DNA of 64,000 nt from Cryptomeria japonica (GCF_030272615.1 NC_081409.1:529888291-529952290), one strand, 5' to 3'. Shown: positions 49,392 through 62,000, counted from the stretch's first letter. Numbers and translations: made by a program. The notes: a model not told the origin generated them from the sequence alone.

Positions 49392-52300
49392 TCAACCTTG
49401 TAGCTGGGTAGTTATAATTTGAAAAAGATCTCCCAAAATCAAGTTTATACTATCCATAAACTTCTTGCTATCTTTTATTGCTGTCTCTATTCTCTTTACT
49501 ATACCGGTGAGATGCTGCAAATGCTCTGCCAGTTTTTTACTTCCCTATATTAATGCCTAAGAAATTTCCTTCTGCAGAGATGCTAGATAGTCCAATCTTG
49601 GACTTAGTTTAGATCTCAAATGTTTTGGGTTATTTATTATTCTTTCTTTCTCTCTTTTCAATTTGAGTAGTTCTTCCTCAAAATTTGTTATCTTCTCCTC
49701 AAAAACTGATAGTGTATCAGGTGAGTTGACAAAGTTGTCTGCAAGTTTATTTATCTCATCATGTACCTTGCTCATTTTCTTGTCAATATCTACAGTCAAA
49801 AAGTTTGTTTTACAGGTATCTTTATACAGATTTTTGTATTCTTTCAACAAATTACATAGTTCTGGTAGAAGTGTTTCAAAATCTCTATTACACTTCTTTA
49901 TTTCCTCATCAAAGAATTTTTGTTTTTTAATTTCTACCTTATCCTTCACTGACTCTTCCTTTATTTTCTCAATGTTTTCTGAGATATATTTACAAAATGT
50001 ATCCAATTGTCCTAAAGAATCTTTGTTATCTATATTACAGTTGGGAGCAATTACCTTCAAAATTGGTATGGAATCATCAATTGCTTTTAAGCTTGTGAGG
50101 TCCAGTCGCTTATTTTCTTGATAGAATCTAATAACACTTCAGTCACATTTGTTGATTTATATCCTGATGATGATCCAAAAATTTGAGTACTGGTGGAAGT
50201 AACCAAGCTTGTATTGACCTCTGGTAGGTTTATTTGTGTCTGCACTTCTTTAAGCACTAGTTTTCCTACTTCTCTAGTTGTCGGTGGCACTGTTTCCTTA
50301 TGTACCTGTTTTGGTTGTTGTTGTTCTAGAGCCTTCGGCTCTGTTTGTTTCTCTCTATGTTTCATTGACTCAGTCTATGTCTCAGTTTCTACCTTTTTCT
50401 CTTTATCTTCTACCGGTTTATCTATTTCCCTTGCTACCGGAGGCTCACTAGCCATATCTAACTTAACAGTTGTATCTTTGTGAACTACTATGTTGATCTT
50501 CTAAGTATCAACATTCATAGTATATAGGACTTCAGGATTAGGATTATTATCCTCTATATCCATACTCTCAGCTGCCGGTTGATCTTCAGTAGTTGTTGAT
50601 TTTACCAGTGGAGTATTTAAAGAAGGTGGGGGTAAGTTGTCTCTAACCTTGATACTTGGTGCTCCACCAAATTTACCTTTCCCCTTGTCTCTATCTTTAT
50701 GATATACCTTTATAGGTTTAGGGTTCTTGTGCTCTTCTTGTTTTTCTTTCTCAACCAGGATTATATCCCATCCATCTTCTGTTTCCTCTGTCACTTCATT
50801 AACTCTTCCTGCCATTAGTGAAATATGCCGGTGTGCAGTAGAGAATACTGACTAGTTGGCCTTTGCAATCAGATCATCAATTTCTTGTGGAGAGTTTACC
50901 GGATATACAGCAAGTAACTTCTCAATTTTTATTTTCTTATACAATTCTATCACTACCTGTCTTCTTGCCTCTAGTCTTTTGAATAATTCATCAGGAATTT
51001 CATTGACTACTTCCATCAAAAATTTCTTGTACATATCCATTTGCAATATAACACTATTTTCAACTTGTTCTTTCTCATCAGCTATTAGAGTGTCATATAT
51101 TTTCTCTATATTTTTCAGTTTACCTTCCTCTGTGATTTCATTCAATAATATATCAAGAGGGCCCAAGTCTTTGTTTGTCCTTTTCTTCTTTTTGGGTGTC
51201 AGTTTCTTCTTTGGTGTGGTCTTTCTAACTGGAGATCTCACTGCTTGTTGCTTTTGCCTTGTCCTCCTAGGTGAAGGTGTGGTTGCCAGTGAGGGATCTC
51301 TTTTCCTTACAACTATTTTAAAAGTTGCAGGCATGTCACTTCCTGAAGAAGTACCTACCGGTGATAGGTGAGTTTCAAGCTGTGGAGTTGCTAACTCATC
51401 CTCTGTTATGCTGGTTTTCTCCAATACATCTTCCTTAATGGCTTTTGCTTGTCTGGACCCTTTCCTTACAATTTCCTCAACCTTTTTCACTCTTTTCTTT
51501 GATTGAATTTGGCTTTCTATAGTTTCAGCACTACCAAATACTTCTTCTTTTGGTTCTCTGGGGGCTTCCAGAAGTGCTTTGGTATATGTTTCAACTATAT
51601 GATCATCTGTTTCATAGCCCATCTTGGTTACCCAAACTGTCCTTGGGATGACCGCTTCCATCCAGATTTCATCTTTCTTGATGACAAAGCATATATCATC
51701 TTTGTAATTGTCTACAATCTTCTGTGATAACCTTACTCTTTTCTTCATTTTAGCTTTTAATGCTTGAAAGAAGTCATTAATATTGTTTTCCTTGTTCTCA
51801 CCCATGTTATTGAATAGTTCAGTCAATTGTTTGCCTAACAGTATGTCATATCCAAGTTCTTTGTAACCTATACTGGGAACCTGTTTTGTTATGTGTAGCA
51901 TTAGGCATACCAACAAATTTCCAAATATGAAAGTTCCTTTCTTGTCCTTCTTGATCTTTCCAAGATTGTCAATTAATTCATCCTTTAACCATTCACATAT
52001 GTCAATTTTTGCATTATCTGTTACCATATCATAAGCACTCTTAATGCATAAACTTGAAATTGAATTTAGTCTATTAGCATGAGTTGTTTTATACCCTAAT
52101 ATCATACTGATGAATCTCACATTGATATCTTTTACATCATTAACCCTTAGAGACCTTTTGTCAAATGTTGCACCAGTTAGGTCTATAACTAGGTCATTGG
52201 AAACCTTCTTGGTTCTATCTATCCTTTTACCAGTGGTCGGTAGCCCTGTGACAGCTTTCACAACTTCCTTCGTGATCTTATGGATTGCATCTAACCAGAA

Positions 52301-52669
52301 AAATTGTCCATGTACCCTGCTTAAAACTATCCTAATCACATCCTTTGGAAATTCAGGAATGCTAAGAATCTCTGTAAATCCTAGGGTCTCAATGATTTTG
52401 TGTTCATCTTTAACATTGTTGGTATTATCACATATCATGGTTTTATACATGGTTTTAATTTCCTCATTTCCTAACTCTTCAATGTTGCAGTGGATGTACG
52501 TTCTGGGGTCTTCAGCATATACAACTCCCTTAGGAATTTGAGAAAAAGCACCTAAGGTATCATCCTTCTTTGCTATCTCAGAAACTAACTAAAATACGGG
52601 CCTAGGTCTTTTTATTACTTCATCAACAGTAGGGTTTTCTATGTATTCAATTGTAGAGGTGGATGCCAT
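49392..52669 (-). pseudogene. Element D ORF2, about 1,090-codon unknown protein, most complete copy
   Basis: Unknown function. The start codon is at 52669 (MASTSTIEYIENPT). After an in-frame stop near 52590, an unbroken stretch of 532 codons (52450-50852) covers the core, with LSRVHGQFFWLD, TGLPTTGKR, ICEWLKDELIDNLGKIK and TFIFGNLLVCLM. The basic SP/TP-rich region (SPRRTRQKQQ, TPKKKLTPKKKK) is also in this stretch. The C-terminal part follows in the same frame to about 50090, where a 1-base deletion in a T-run shifts it. The coiled-coil end (SPRLDYLASLQKEIS, then DLFQIITTQLQG) reads to 49392. No pol motif is present. Confidence 0.82.
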
Positions 52670-52969
52670 GATTAAATACCTTTTACTGCCTTGGATGGAT
52701 GATTGCTTGGAGTGTGCTTGCTTCTTGCTCGAAATGCCTTAGCTCGGAGTCTTCGCTCTCTTCAAAAATTTGAAATCTTGGTGAAAAGAAATGGAGCCAA
52801 AACCTTTACTTTATAATGTCTCTTCACCATCTACCACATTAATTGCATGCCACTTAAGTATTCACTTAACATTGGTTGCCGGTAATAAGTAATTTCCAAC
52901 TTCTTATCTTAACCGAGGGAATAATTGCACATGTGTCATTAGATTGTGAAACCCTCAAGGAAATTTTCT
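52670..52969 (-). other. Spacer between element D gag and ORF2
   Basis: 300 bp, no coding signal, matching the A2 spacer closely. Confidence 0.5.
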
Positions 52970-54127
52970 TCAATTAGATGAAGAACTTCTTGCCGGTGGA
53001 GCACTGCTCTGTCCTTCCAGTGAAGCATCACTCTATCCTGCCAGTGAAGCATTGGTTGGTTCTACCAGTGGAGGAGTATTCCCAATATTTAGATCAGCTT
53101 TCCTAATCCATTGTTTTGAGAATTCTTGCTTAACTTCTTCAACTTTTTTTTTACCTTTCAAGCTAGAAATTTTGTTGTCTAACAGTGTTTCTTTACTTCT
53201 ACAAAATTTAGCAATATGCCCAATCTTGGTACATGCATAACAAGTTACATTGTTTTTCTGAATAGCTTTCCCATAACCTATGCTGGTTTATGTTCTGCAT
53301 TGATTAGATAAATGTCCAAATCTTCCACAAACATAACATCTCACATTCATTATGCAATTTTTAGAGTTGTGACCTACTTTGTTGCATTTAGAACATTGAC
53401 CGGTGGGTGTGTTGATATTTTGATAATTTCTAGATCTACATTCATTTGCTCTATGACCATACTTATTATAATTAAAACATTTTCCATTGAATTTATAAGC
53501 ATTAGGTTGTCTTACTGGTTTTCTATGATCCTAAGTATTTGCAGTACCAGAGCTTTCACCAACTTCAAAGCCAATTCCAAAAGTGTCAAATTTAGGTTTT
53601 TGATTCTTCAGCAAGGTGCCAAGTTCCTCTGAGCTTTTCTTGAATTTTTATTTGTGTTGATTTATAGTATCCAGTTCTCTTTCTAAGATTTCTTTTTGTC
53701 TCATTAGTTCATTTGAGTCATTCTGAGTATGCATCAGATCTGTCTTCAACATGTCATTTTCATAGCTAAGTCTTGTATTCTCATTTGCTGTATCACTTAG
53801 TCTTCTGGTCAATTCTTCTTCATTCTTCTTCCTATTCTCAATCTCTTTGCACAATCTCATAGTCATATCCTGCATTTCATTTTTTGTTGTCATGATCTCT
53901 TGTTTCAACTTGCTTATCATATCATTAAGTGATTCCTTTTCATCGTTCTCATTTTGCAATTTTTCACAAAGTTCTCATCTCTTATTTCTTGCAACAGTAA
54001 AATTTTCTTGAAGTGCCTGAATGATATCTTGAGCTGCCCTTAAATCATCTTCTAGTTTGATATTTTTCAATTTTTCTGCATCATAGTCTGTAAGAGCTCC
54101 TTCAAGTTGCTTCATCAGATTTTCCAT
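52970..54127 (-). pseudogene. Element D Gag-like protein
   Basis: From MENLMKQLEGALTD at 54127 to RSSSSN-stop at 52970 in one frame with in-frame stops. The coiled-coil half has MQDMTMRLCKEIENRKK. The knuckle region reads CFNYNKYGHRANEC-like (one cysteine changed), CSKCNKVGHNSKNC, CYVCGRFGHLSNQC and a fourth knuckle near 53215-53260. It has the same layout as A2. Confidence 0.8.
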
Positions 54128-54184
54128 TTTTATCGGTGTCAAGATCTTCCTCAAGCTATTAGGCTTCTGAAAATAGAGGACTAG

Positions 54185-54196
54185 GCTCTGATACCT
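54185..54196 (-). promoter_or_regulatory. Element D primer-binding site
   Basis: Minus strand AGGTATCAGAGC, one change from the consensus, 2 bp from the LTR edge at 54199. Confidence 0.88.
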
Positions 54197-54198
54197 AT

Positions 54199-54276
54199 TG
54201 TTAGGGGTCCCATAGATACTGAGAGGGGGGGGTGAATCAGTATCTGACTGGTGATTAGAATTTCTTAACTTAAAAC
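54199..54276 (-). repeat. Element D 5' LTR remnant
   Basis: TGTTAGGGGTCCCATAG to CTTAAAAC, identical in layout to the left LTR from 48384, then cut by element E. Confidence 0.9.
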
Positions 54277-54631
54277 TGTTGGCATTATGTGAACTGACAT
54301 GAAGACATAATGACATTGTATGTTGTCATTGATGTCAAAATGTGTTATGAAGAGAACCAACATAAGTGATAGGTGAAAAGAGAAAGGAACCGACATATGC
54401 ATGAACCGGTTTATATGCCAAAGTGAAGCGGCATATTTGTTCTAGATGAACCTGCATGTAGTTATGGGAACTGGCACATGGAAGCATTGTATGACTACCG
54501 GTTGGTACGTAGCTTCCACTTTAGGGTTTCTAGTTGGAGCACCTCAAGTGATTCAATCGATGATCTTCATGTGATGAGTTAGCAGTATAATGGAGGACAG
54601 ATCGTGTTGCCATGTAAGCTCTGTGGGCATG
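54277..54631 (+). mobile_element. Element E: start of an LTR of another family
   Basis: Begins TGTTGGCATTATGTGAACTG inside the LTR of D and contains TGTTGTCATTGATGTC, a pattern near the LTR start of A1, A2, B and D. The rest has no match in the window. It is cut at 54632 by element G, and its other end lies beyond the window. It could be an LTR of a further subfamily of the same group. Confidence 0.65.
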
Positions 54632-57401
54632 TGTGAGGCCCTACCCCGATTTAGTTTGACATTTTCAGTTATTTGCATATTGAGACTATTATGGTTGCTT
54701 TATTTTATGCATTATGGACTTAGAACTTATATGATTCCATGATTTGGATCACACTGACATATGTTGATGCTTTATTTCATGCATGATGATTATGAAACTT
54801 TAGATATGTTACTAGAATAGAATTACATTATGATGGTGAATGTCATTATTGAAAATTTGCAGGATTTTATTTTGATGATAGAAAAATGATGCTTATCTAT
54901 GAGTGGTTCAATTTTGGAAAACTATGTTAATTGCTTATGTGAAATTGAATTTGAACAAATAAGATATTGAATTATGATTGCCAAATGTATGAGTGTTTGA
55001 TGTGCAATGGAATCCATGTATTTGATTATGTATAAATGTGATTATTTGGAATTACTAATGTGTTAATTGAGATGCGCAGGAAAATTATCCATGTGACCAT
55101 GGAATTTAATGGAGAACCAAGCCTAGAACTATGTGCGTTTGTTAAGCCGGGAGTTGTCTATTTGGAGAGACAACACCCCTTTGTAATGTATTTTATTTGT
55201 GAAGTGTATAATGCTTGAGTGTTAAAATTAATTTATGTGTATATGTGTAATCCTACAAGAGACAAATCCTATGTGTGATTTTTTTTATTGTATTTTTATT
55301 GTGTCACTTGACACATGTGCTGATAAATGTCATTGATTTTGACTTGTCTTTTGGAGGGAGTTTTATTTCTACCAGAGCCATTCAAAAACATGAGTGTGGT
55401 CCCAAATTTTGCCTTGGGTAGGGAGTCTTGGGAGTGGTCAACTCAAGTTTGACCCGTAGGTAAACTTCAGTTGGGTTTCCAAAGGGTTTAATGGACTCCT
55501 AGGGTAATTTTTTAGGCCTTTCCAAAGGTCCAAAGGGTATACCTATGGGTTAGGGGTATTTTGCAACATGTGGCTTCTCCCATGTGACTATGTAGTCACT
55601 TCAAAAAGTGATATTTCCAAGATGCACGAAAATTCAACTTAGAAAGTTCTTCCTAGGATAGAGAACCTTCCTTTTAGATGTCAAACTCTCTTCCCCATCT
55701 TCTTCCACCTTTTCCCTTTCCAATTTTGGTGATGTGTAAGAGTTTGGGAAGGGCAACCAATGGGAACTCACACCTCACCCAAGGGGTTGGGAAGTGTGTG
55801 AGAGGCCTTCTTAGGCAAGAATTTGGAGACTTAGTGAGTAATCACCCACTCTCCATTCTTGGAGATTATGCTTGTTTTGAAAAAGTTAGTAGGAGAATAG
55901 CACTTTTGGGTGGAATTTGGAGAAAGTTAGTGTGGAATTGGGCAGCTCATCCCCAACTAATTTTAGCATACCTATTGGCAGGATAAGGTTGGTTTCTTCT
56001 TATCTCCTCTTGTTATGTTGTATGTGTTAGTTTATGTTGTTTGTAAAAGAAAAGAGTTGCTTGTAATGAGAATGTTTTATGAAGCTTTTTTGTTGAAGTT
56101 AAGAAAGTGTAGTTTTCTTTTCTATGTATTTTGTTTTGTGTTCTTGTTGTTTTGGGAGTGTCCAAGATCTCCTACTCTTGGGAGGGTAGGAAGATCTTGG
56201 GGTGGAAGGAATATGACAGCCATGGGTGAGAGGCTCTCCTTATGGAGAGTGTTCTCAAGGGTGTCCTTGGTGACCCTTGATGCATAGCCTTGTGTATGCA
56301 TTTGGGGGTCATAAGGGGAGTAAATATGGCCTTGAGCCCTTTTGGGGGGCATAAGGATTGTGGAAGTATTTGTAGCATTTGTATTGCCATGAGGTGGCTT
56401 GTATTGTTTTGGCATGCATTCTCCCCATTGGTACTTGGTCCACTTCCACCCATGGAAGAGTCACCATGAAAGTGGTGAATGTGTAGCTTGGGAAGGGAAA
56501 TTTGAATGTAAGTGTCTTCCTATGTTTGTTGTGGAGTTGCTTGTTTGTAACCCGTCTAGTGCTTGGTTCTCCAAGCTCGGGGGTGGCTTCTAGTAAGCCT
56601 AGGCTGGGAGGTGAGCTTCTCATGGTCAAAAATGTGTTTTATTGCAGGTTGCATGGGAATGGGAAAAGATGGATTAAAGAGCTATGTGGCTGTTCTATGT
56701 TGCAGAAAGAGTTATTAGGACAATGTATTCACTATTGGGGTTTGTAAAGGGAAGAAAAAGGGAGCTAGATTGTGTTTATCTACAAGGAAAGAAGAATTTT
56801 TTTGTATTCAATATTAGCTTGCAAAAGAAAGAGAAAGTCATTGTGTGTTTATTTTCAAAAAAAATGAATGAAGCAATGTATTTCTATTATCATGAAAAGG
56901 ATAATACAGTTGTTTTAAATTTCAAAACCCCTTTGTAACCATGCTCATTTGTATTTATATCTGTTAATGAAATACATAGTATTTTCCCTAAGAAATGTCT
57001 TAGTTGCATTTAAATCTTCAAGTTTTTTCATTTAAAAAAAATATAATATATGTAGATGCACTTTTGTGAAATCTAAAATTTATATTAGTTGAAAATCCAT
57101 ATTTCTTTTAGTTGAACATGCTGCTGTAAATTTATTTAAAAATAGTCTTTTATTTTTTTGTTTATTGCAGAAAAGAAATATAATTAAATTAGTCTATGTG
57201 GTTTTTATATAGAAAAAAAAAAGGGGGTAAATGGTAGCAAAAGAGATGTACATAAATATTTTTAGCTCCTTTAATGTTGTTTGGAAAATCTGATTTATAC
57301 AAAAAAAAATAATAATATTCACAGTTCTGATAATACTAATGCACAGAAAAGGAAATCTGATTAATCCCCTATCTAAGTCAACCAAACACAAAAATACATA
57401 A

Positions 57402-57433
<32 letters not shown>

Positions 57434-57699
57434 TATATATATATATATATAAATATATAAATATATATCCTTTTATTTACTGAAAATAAAACCTGTTTAT
57501 TCCCAAGTTTAACTGTGTTCCTTTTGTATCTGCCATACCCATATATATATATATATATATAACAAAGGAATTTTCGCATTAAACAATCCCGAGAAAATCA
57601 TTTAAACCAAATCCTAAACGTTTGAGGGTTTAAGCCTCGTTTTAATCTCATAGCAAAGGAAAAACGTTACACAAAAAAATGCTTAACAAAATTCTGCTG

Positions 57700-57960
57700 G
57701 GCTAGCGCGGGGCCGCAGCACCCGGCGGTGGCGGCCGCAGCCTGCGGCACCCGCAGACTGCGGGCGGCGACGCCGCAGCCTGTGGGGAGCCGCAGACTGC
57801 GGGCGGTGCCGTTCGCAGCCGGCGGTGCCGCGCTGCCGGCTCCCTCTCCCCCTCCGCTCAGACTGCCGAGGCTTCTACGCAATGCAACACAAAAAAAACG
57901 GCACCCGGGTGGTTGGTAACTCCGCTCGGCTCCCTCACACCCGCCTTCCCTCCCGCGGCC
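57700..57960. repeat. CpG-rich block with short repeats in element G LTR
   Basis: Very GC-rich in an AT-rich setting. CCGCAGACTGCGGGCGG occurs twice (near 57751 and 57790), with related GCCGCAGCCTG units. It lies about 100 bp before the hairpin at 58061. A role as promoter or RNA structure is possible but not shown. Confidence 0.7.
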
Positions 57961-58060
57961 GCCGTCTCCCCTGCACACACAAGCACGCAAAAAAAAAATG
58001 GGGTTTCACTCTCACAACCCACACACACGAAAAAAATGAAGTTTGGCCATTAACGTGTTC

Positions 58061-58088
58061 GCCCTAACCCTAATTTTCGGGTTAGGGC
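58061..58088. repeat. Telomere-like hairpin in element G LTR
   Basis: GCCCTAACCC (58061-58070) pairs perfectly with GGGTTAGGGC (58079-58088) around an 8-base loop. The same element is doubled in the solo LTR near 1171-1258. Confidence 0.85.
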
Positions 58089-58935
58089 AACACTCTCACA
58101 ATTTAAATAAACATGTGAGGTTTGGGATTATAAATAAGAAAAAAAAAAAAAACTCTTATATAAGAGGTTTATAACTAAGTATATAAATGATTATATAAAA
58201 CATATATATATATATATATGTGTATATATATATTTATATATATATATATACATATATATATATAAGTAGACTTAAAGTGATATTTAATAGGATTTAAATT
58301 AGTTAGTTGTTAAACTAAGTCTTACAATATTTGACAAATGTAGAAGAGGGTTTAATTTCTTGAGGGGTTTAACTACTTTATTGGATTCATATATTTGATT
58401 TTAGAATTAAGTAATGTTATTTTTCCTTTTAAATTATTAATGAATGTAGAAGAAATTTTATAAGAGGGATTTTAATAATTAGGTAGATTAGAATTTAAAA
58501 TTAAGGGGTGTAAACACTAAATTTCCTGGTAGGGCCAAGAGGGCCAATTTAGCCTAAGGTTATAAAGTATTTTAAATTCCAGGGGAATTTATTTTAATAA
58601 GGTGTATTAATAACGAGGATAATTAAACTAGGAATCCTAGTGGATTAAGAAAAATAAGATAAATTTTAAAAACGTTTATATTTGAGATTTATCGCCATAT
58701 TTGAGATTGTAATTATTTATTAATGAAGCTCAGTGAATTTCCTTTTTTGGGAGAAATTTTAGCTCATAGATAACTCAGTTATCTTCATTACCAAATCAAA
58801 TTTAATTACCTGATCAACACAAATGTAGTAAGACCAAACTAAGTTGCATCATTTTAATTAAGTAAGTCGTTAATTAGTTAAGTATTTTAAAAAAAAAAAA
58901 TTTCCGTTCGTGCCCAAAAGTTGGGCATGACATTT

Positions 58936-58947
58936 TGGTATCAGAGC
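58936..58947 (+). promoter_or_regulatory. Element G primer-binding site
   Basis: A perfect TGGTATCAGAGC, 3 bp after the LTR end at 58932. Confidence 0.93.
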
Positions 58948-59099
58948 AAGGTTGCCAACACTAGGAACCTTACTCCATTACGTTTCGCTATGATTATTTA
59001 ATTAATTAAATTGTATTTAATTTTATTTTTAAAATTAGCTAAAATACTTTCTCCTAAAAATGGTTATTTATTTCATTTTATTTTATTTTCTTAAAAAGG

Positions 59100-62000
59100 A
59101 TGCCTCCAACTACGCGGCAAGCTCGCAAACGTGGTAGAGGCCCTAGGCATGCACGCATGGCACGGGAAGAGGTCATTAGGGAGGAATCGGTTCAGGAAGT
59201 GGACCCAGCAGCTCCTCCTGAGCAATCAGTTGACCCAAACCGAGACATCTTGGTAGCTCTTCAGAACCTGATTGGATTAGTGCAGGATAGGCTTCCAGCA
59301 GTAGATCATAATGTTGAAAACCAGAACTCAGGAAGTCATAGAACAATAGAACGGAAATGGAGTAGGAGTCCACCTCCTAATCCCGTAGAGAGTCAGGCTG
59401 TGCATGAGCCCGAACCTATTCACTTACCAGCACCACCTCCAGCCGTAGCACCAGTGTATATTGAGAGGGCACGTTGAGATCCAGGGGATCTAATCAGAGA
59501 GGTTATGCGTCTTCAGCCACCATCATTTGGGGGATCTACCGACGGGGTAGAGGCAGAGGCATGGCTTTTAAGCCTAGATAGGTGCTTTGCATTGCGCTCT
59601 TATGAGAGCAATCTAAAAGCACGTGCAACGGTTCACCTATTGCGAGGAACAGCCTCCACATGGTGGAGACATGAAGAATATAAGTGTGGCTTAGAGATAG
59701 AGACCCTCACTTGGGAGATTTTCATAGAGAGATTCAGGGAGAGGTATTTATCAGAGCATTTCAGACAGCGTAGGGTGGATGAGTTTCATGACCTCCAGCA
59801 GAAGGGTCTTACAGTGACACAGTATGAGAACAAGTTCTTTGAACTATTACCTTATATAGACTACCTGAAAGATGAAAAGCTTCTCGTCAACCGATTTATC
59901 AGAGGATTGAATTCCGGCATAGCAGGACCAGTGAGAATGGCCGCTCCAGGGAGCCTCCGGGTTGCCGTGGAGAAGGCTTTGATAGCCGAGGAGATTCAGG
60001 CCAAACCACATGACTCGAAGGATCGGTTCCAGAACCGTAACCCTTCGCCATAGACTTATGGGTTTCAGAAACCCCATTGGAAAGGTAACAACAGGCACTC
60101 ATCGGGGTTCTCCAAACCCCCTCCTCCGCAGCAGTCACAGCAAAACCAGAGGCAAAGGCCTCCGCAGAATCAGCAGGGCACAAAGCCCAAGTAGTGGCAG
60201 TCACAGGGTCAGAGGCGAGATCAGAGATCTCAGGCCCCTTACACACCTCCGGCTAGGACTCAGCAGTCCTCTAGAGGTGGGTACAGTGGTTCTAGTAGGA
60301 CAGGGGGACAGTCTTTCTCCAGACCACAGGGAGTACAATTTCAGGCACGAGGCCCTTGCTTCACATGTGGAGCCATGGGACACATGGCGAGAGAGTGTCC
60401 TCAGGGTCAGATGGCAGGGAATCAGAGGATGGCAGCATCAAAGCCGACAGTTGGGGACATGGGCAAGTCCCATAGGGTCTTCGCAGCGGTTGACAACCGC
60501 CAGGCAGAGCATCAGGCCATGGTTATTGAGGTAGCAGGTATGATCAGAGGTAGCAGTGTATCTATATTATTTGATTCAAGAGCTACTGATTCTTTTATAT
60601 CTCCATTGGTTGTGGAGCGTTGCGGGCTAGTGGCAATTAGGAAAGAGGTCAGTTGGGAAGTGGAATTAGCTTCAGGGGCTAGAGTGTCGGTGGAATCAGA
60701 GGTTAAGGGATGCCAGCTTCAGATTGGTAATACCACCACCTTAGTAAATCTTAGAGTTACACCACTTGGATCATATGGCGTCGTACTTGGAATGGATTGG
60801 CTTTAGGCCCACAGAGCCAAGATGGATTGTCGCCTGAAAAGGATCGAGTGTGAGGATGATCATGGCTCTCCTATAGTGATCACTGGAATTCAGAGACCCG
60901 TGTCTCTTCGTATGATCTCCGCCATGCAGCTTAAGCAGAGCATGCAGAAGGGATGTCAGTTGTTTGCCATCACCATTAGTGATAGAGAAGAAGAAGAGGA
61001 AAAGGAACCATCTATTGATGACCATCCTATCCTTAGGGAATTTTCAAATGTATTTCCTTCAGAGTTACCTGGTATGCCACCCCGTAGAGAGATTTATTTT
61101 CATATAGACCTTGTTCCAGGAGCCGAACCAATTTCAAGAGCACCATATAGAATGACCACAAATGAGCTTAATGAGCTCAAGATTCAGCTTGAGGAACTCC
61201 TAGAGAAGGGCCACATTCGCCCTAGTGTATCCCCTTGGGGTGCACCAGTCATCTTCGTGAAGAAGAAGGATGGGTCTCTCCGATTATGTATGGACTACCG
61301 TCAGTTGAACAAAGTAACCATCAAGAACCGATATCCATTGCCCAGGATCGACGATTTGTTTGACCAACTTCAAGGTGCCAAGGTATTTTCCAAGATTGAT
61401 CTAAAATCAGGGTACCATCAGTTGAGGATAGTGGAAAGTGATATCCACAAGACCGCATTTCGCACTAGATATGGCCACTATGAGTTCACCGTGGTCCCAT
61501 TCGGTCTTACGAATGCCCCAGCAGTTTTTATGAGTCTCATGAATGGAGTATTCCGTACATTTCTCGATCGCTTTGTAATTGTGTTTCTCGATGACATTTT
61601 GATATATTCACGGAATGAGGAGGAACATGAGGAACACTTGAGACAGGTTTTGCAGTGTTTGAGGGAAAATCAGTTGTATGGCAGTTTGTCAAAGTGTGCT
61701 TTCTTTAGAACTGAGATCAAGTACCTTGGTCATGTTATATCCGGTGATGGGATCTCAGTAGACCCATCAAAGATCAGAGCCATTATGGATTGGCCAGCAC
61801 CTACCAGTGTGACAGAGGTCAGGAGCTTCATGGGCTTAGTAGGTTATTACCGACGTTTTGTTGAGGGATTCTCTAGAGTTGCTCATCCTATCACTTCTCT
61901 TCAGCGCAAAGGGAAGAAGTTTGAGTGGACGGAGAAGTGCGAGAGGGCCTTTCAGGAACTTAAAAAGGCACTTACTACCGCACCTATCCTTGTAGTACCA

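Larger units (their letters stand above)
48384..54276 (-). mobile_element. Element D: pol-less two-ORF LTR retrotransposon, minus strand
   Basis: Same family as A2: LTR 48384-49192, purine tracts, ORF2, Gag-like gene, primer site at 54185-54196, then the first 78 bp of the 5' LTR before element E cuts it at 54277. The rest of that LTR lies beyond the E and G insertions, outside the window. The expected full length is about 6.6 kb. No pol genes are present. Confidence 0.9.
54632..58932 (+). repeat. Element G 5' LTR, 4.3 kb
   Basis: From TGTGAGGCCCTACCCC to GTTGGGCATGACA. No convincing gene lies inside; frames near 55678-56940 and 57667-57990 have no recognisable product. It contains AT microsatellites (about 57405-57465 and 58200-58262), a CpG-rich block and a telomere-like hairpin. 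The solo LTR at 271-4678 is a relative. Confidence 0.93.

Noticed and set aside
57667-58067. Ala/Gly/Arg-rich open frames in the G LTR
   Set aside because: Composition artefact of the CpG-rich repeats; three overlapping frames on two strands cannot all be real and none has a domain.
60010-60534. Arg/Ser-rich frame overlapping G gag
   Set aside because: Off-frame reading of the gag-knuckle region; the true frame continues through the stops at 60051 and 60192.
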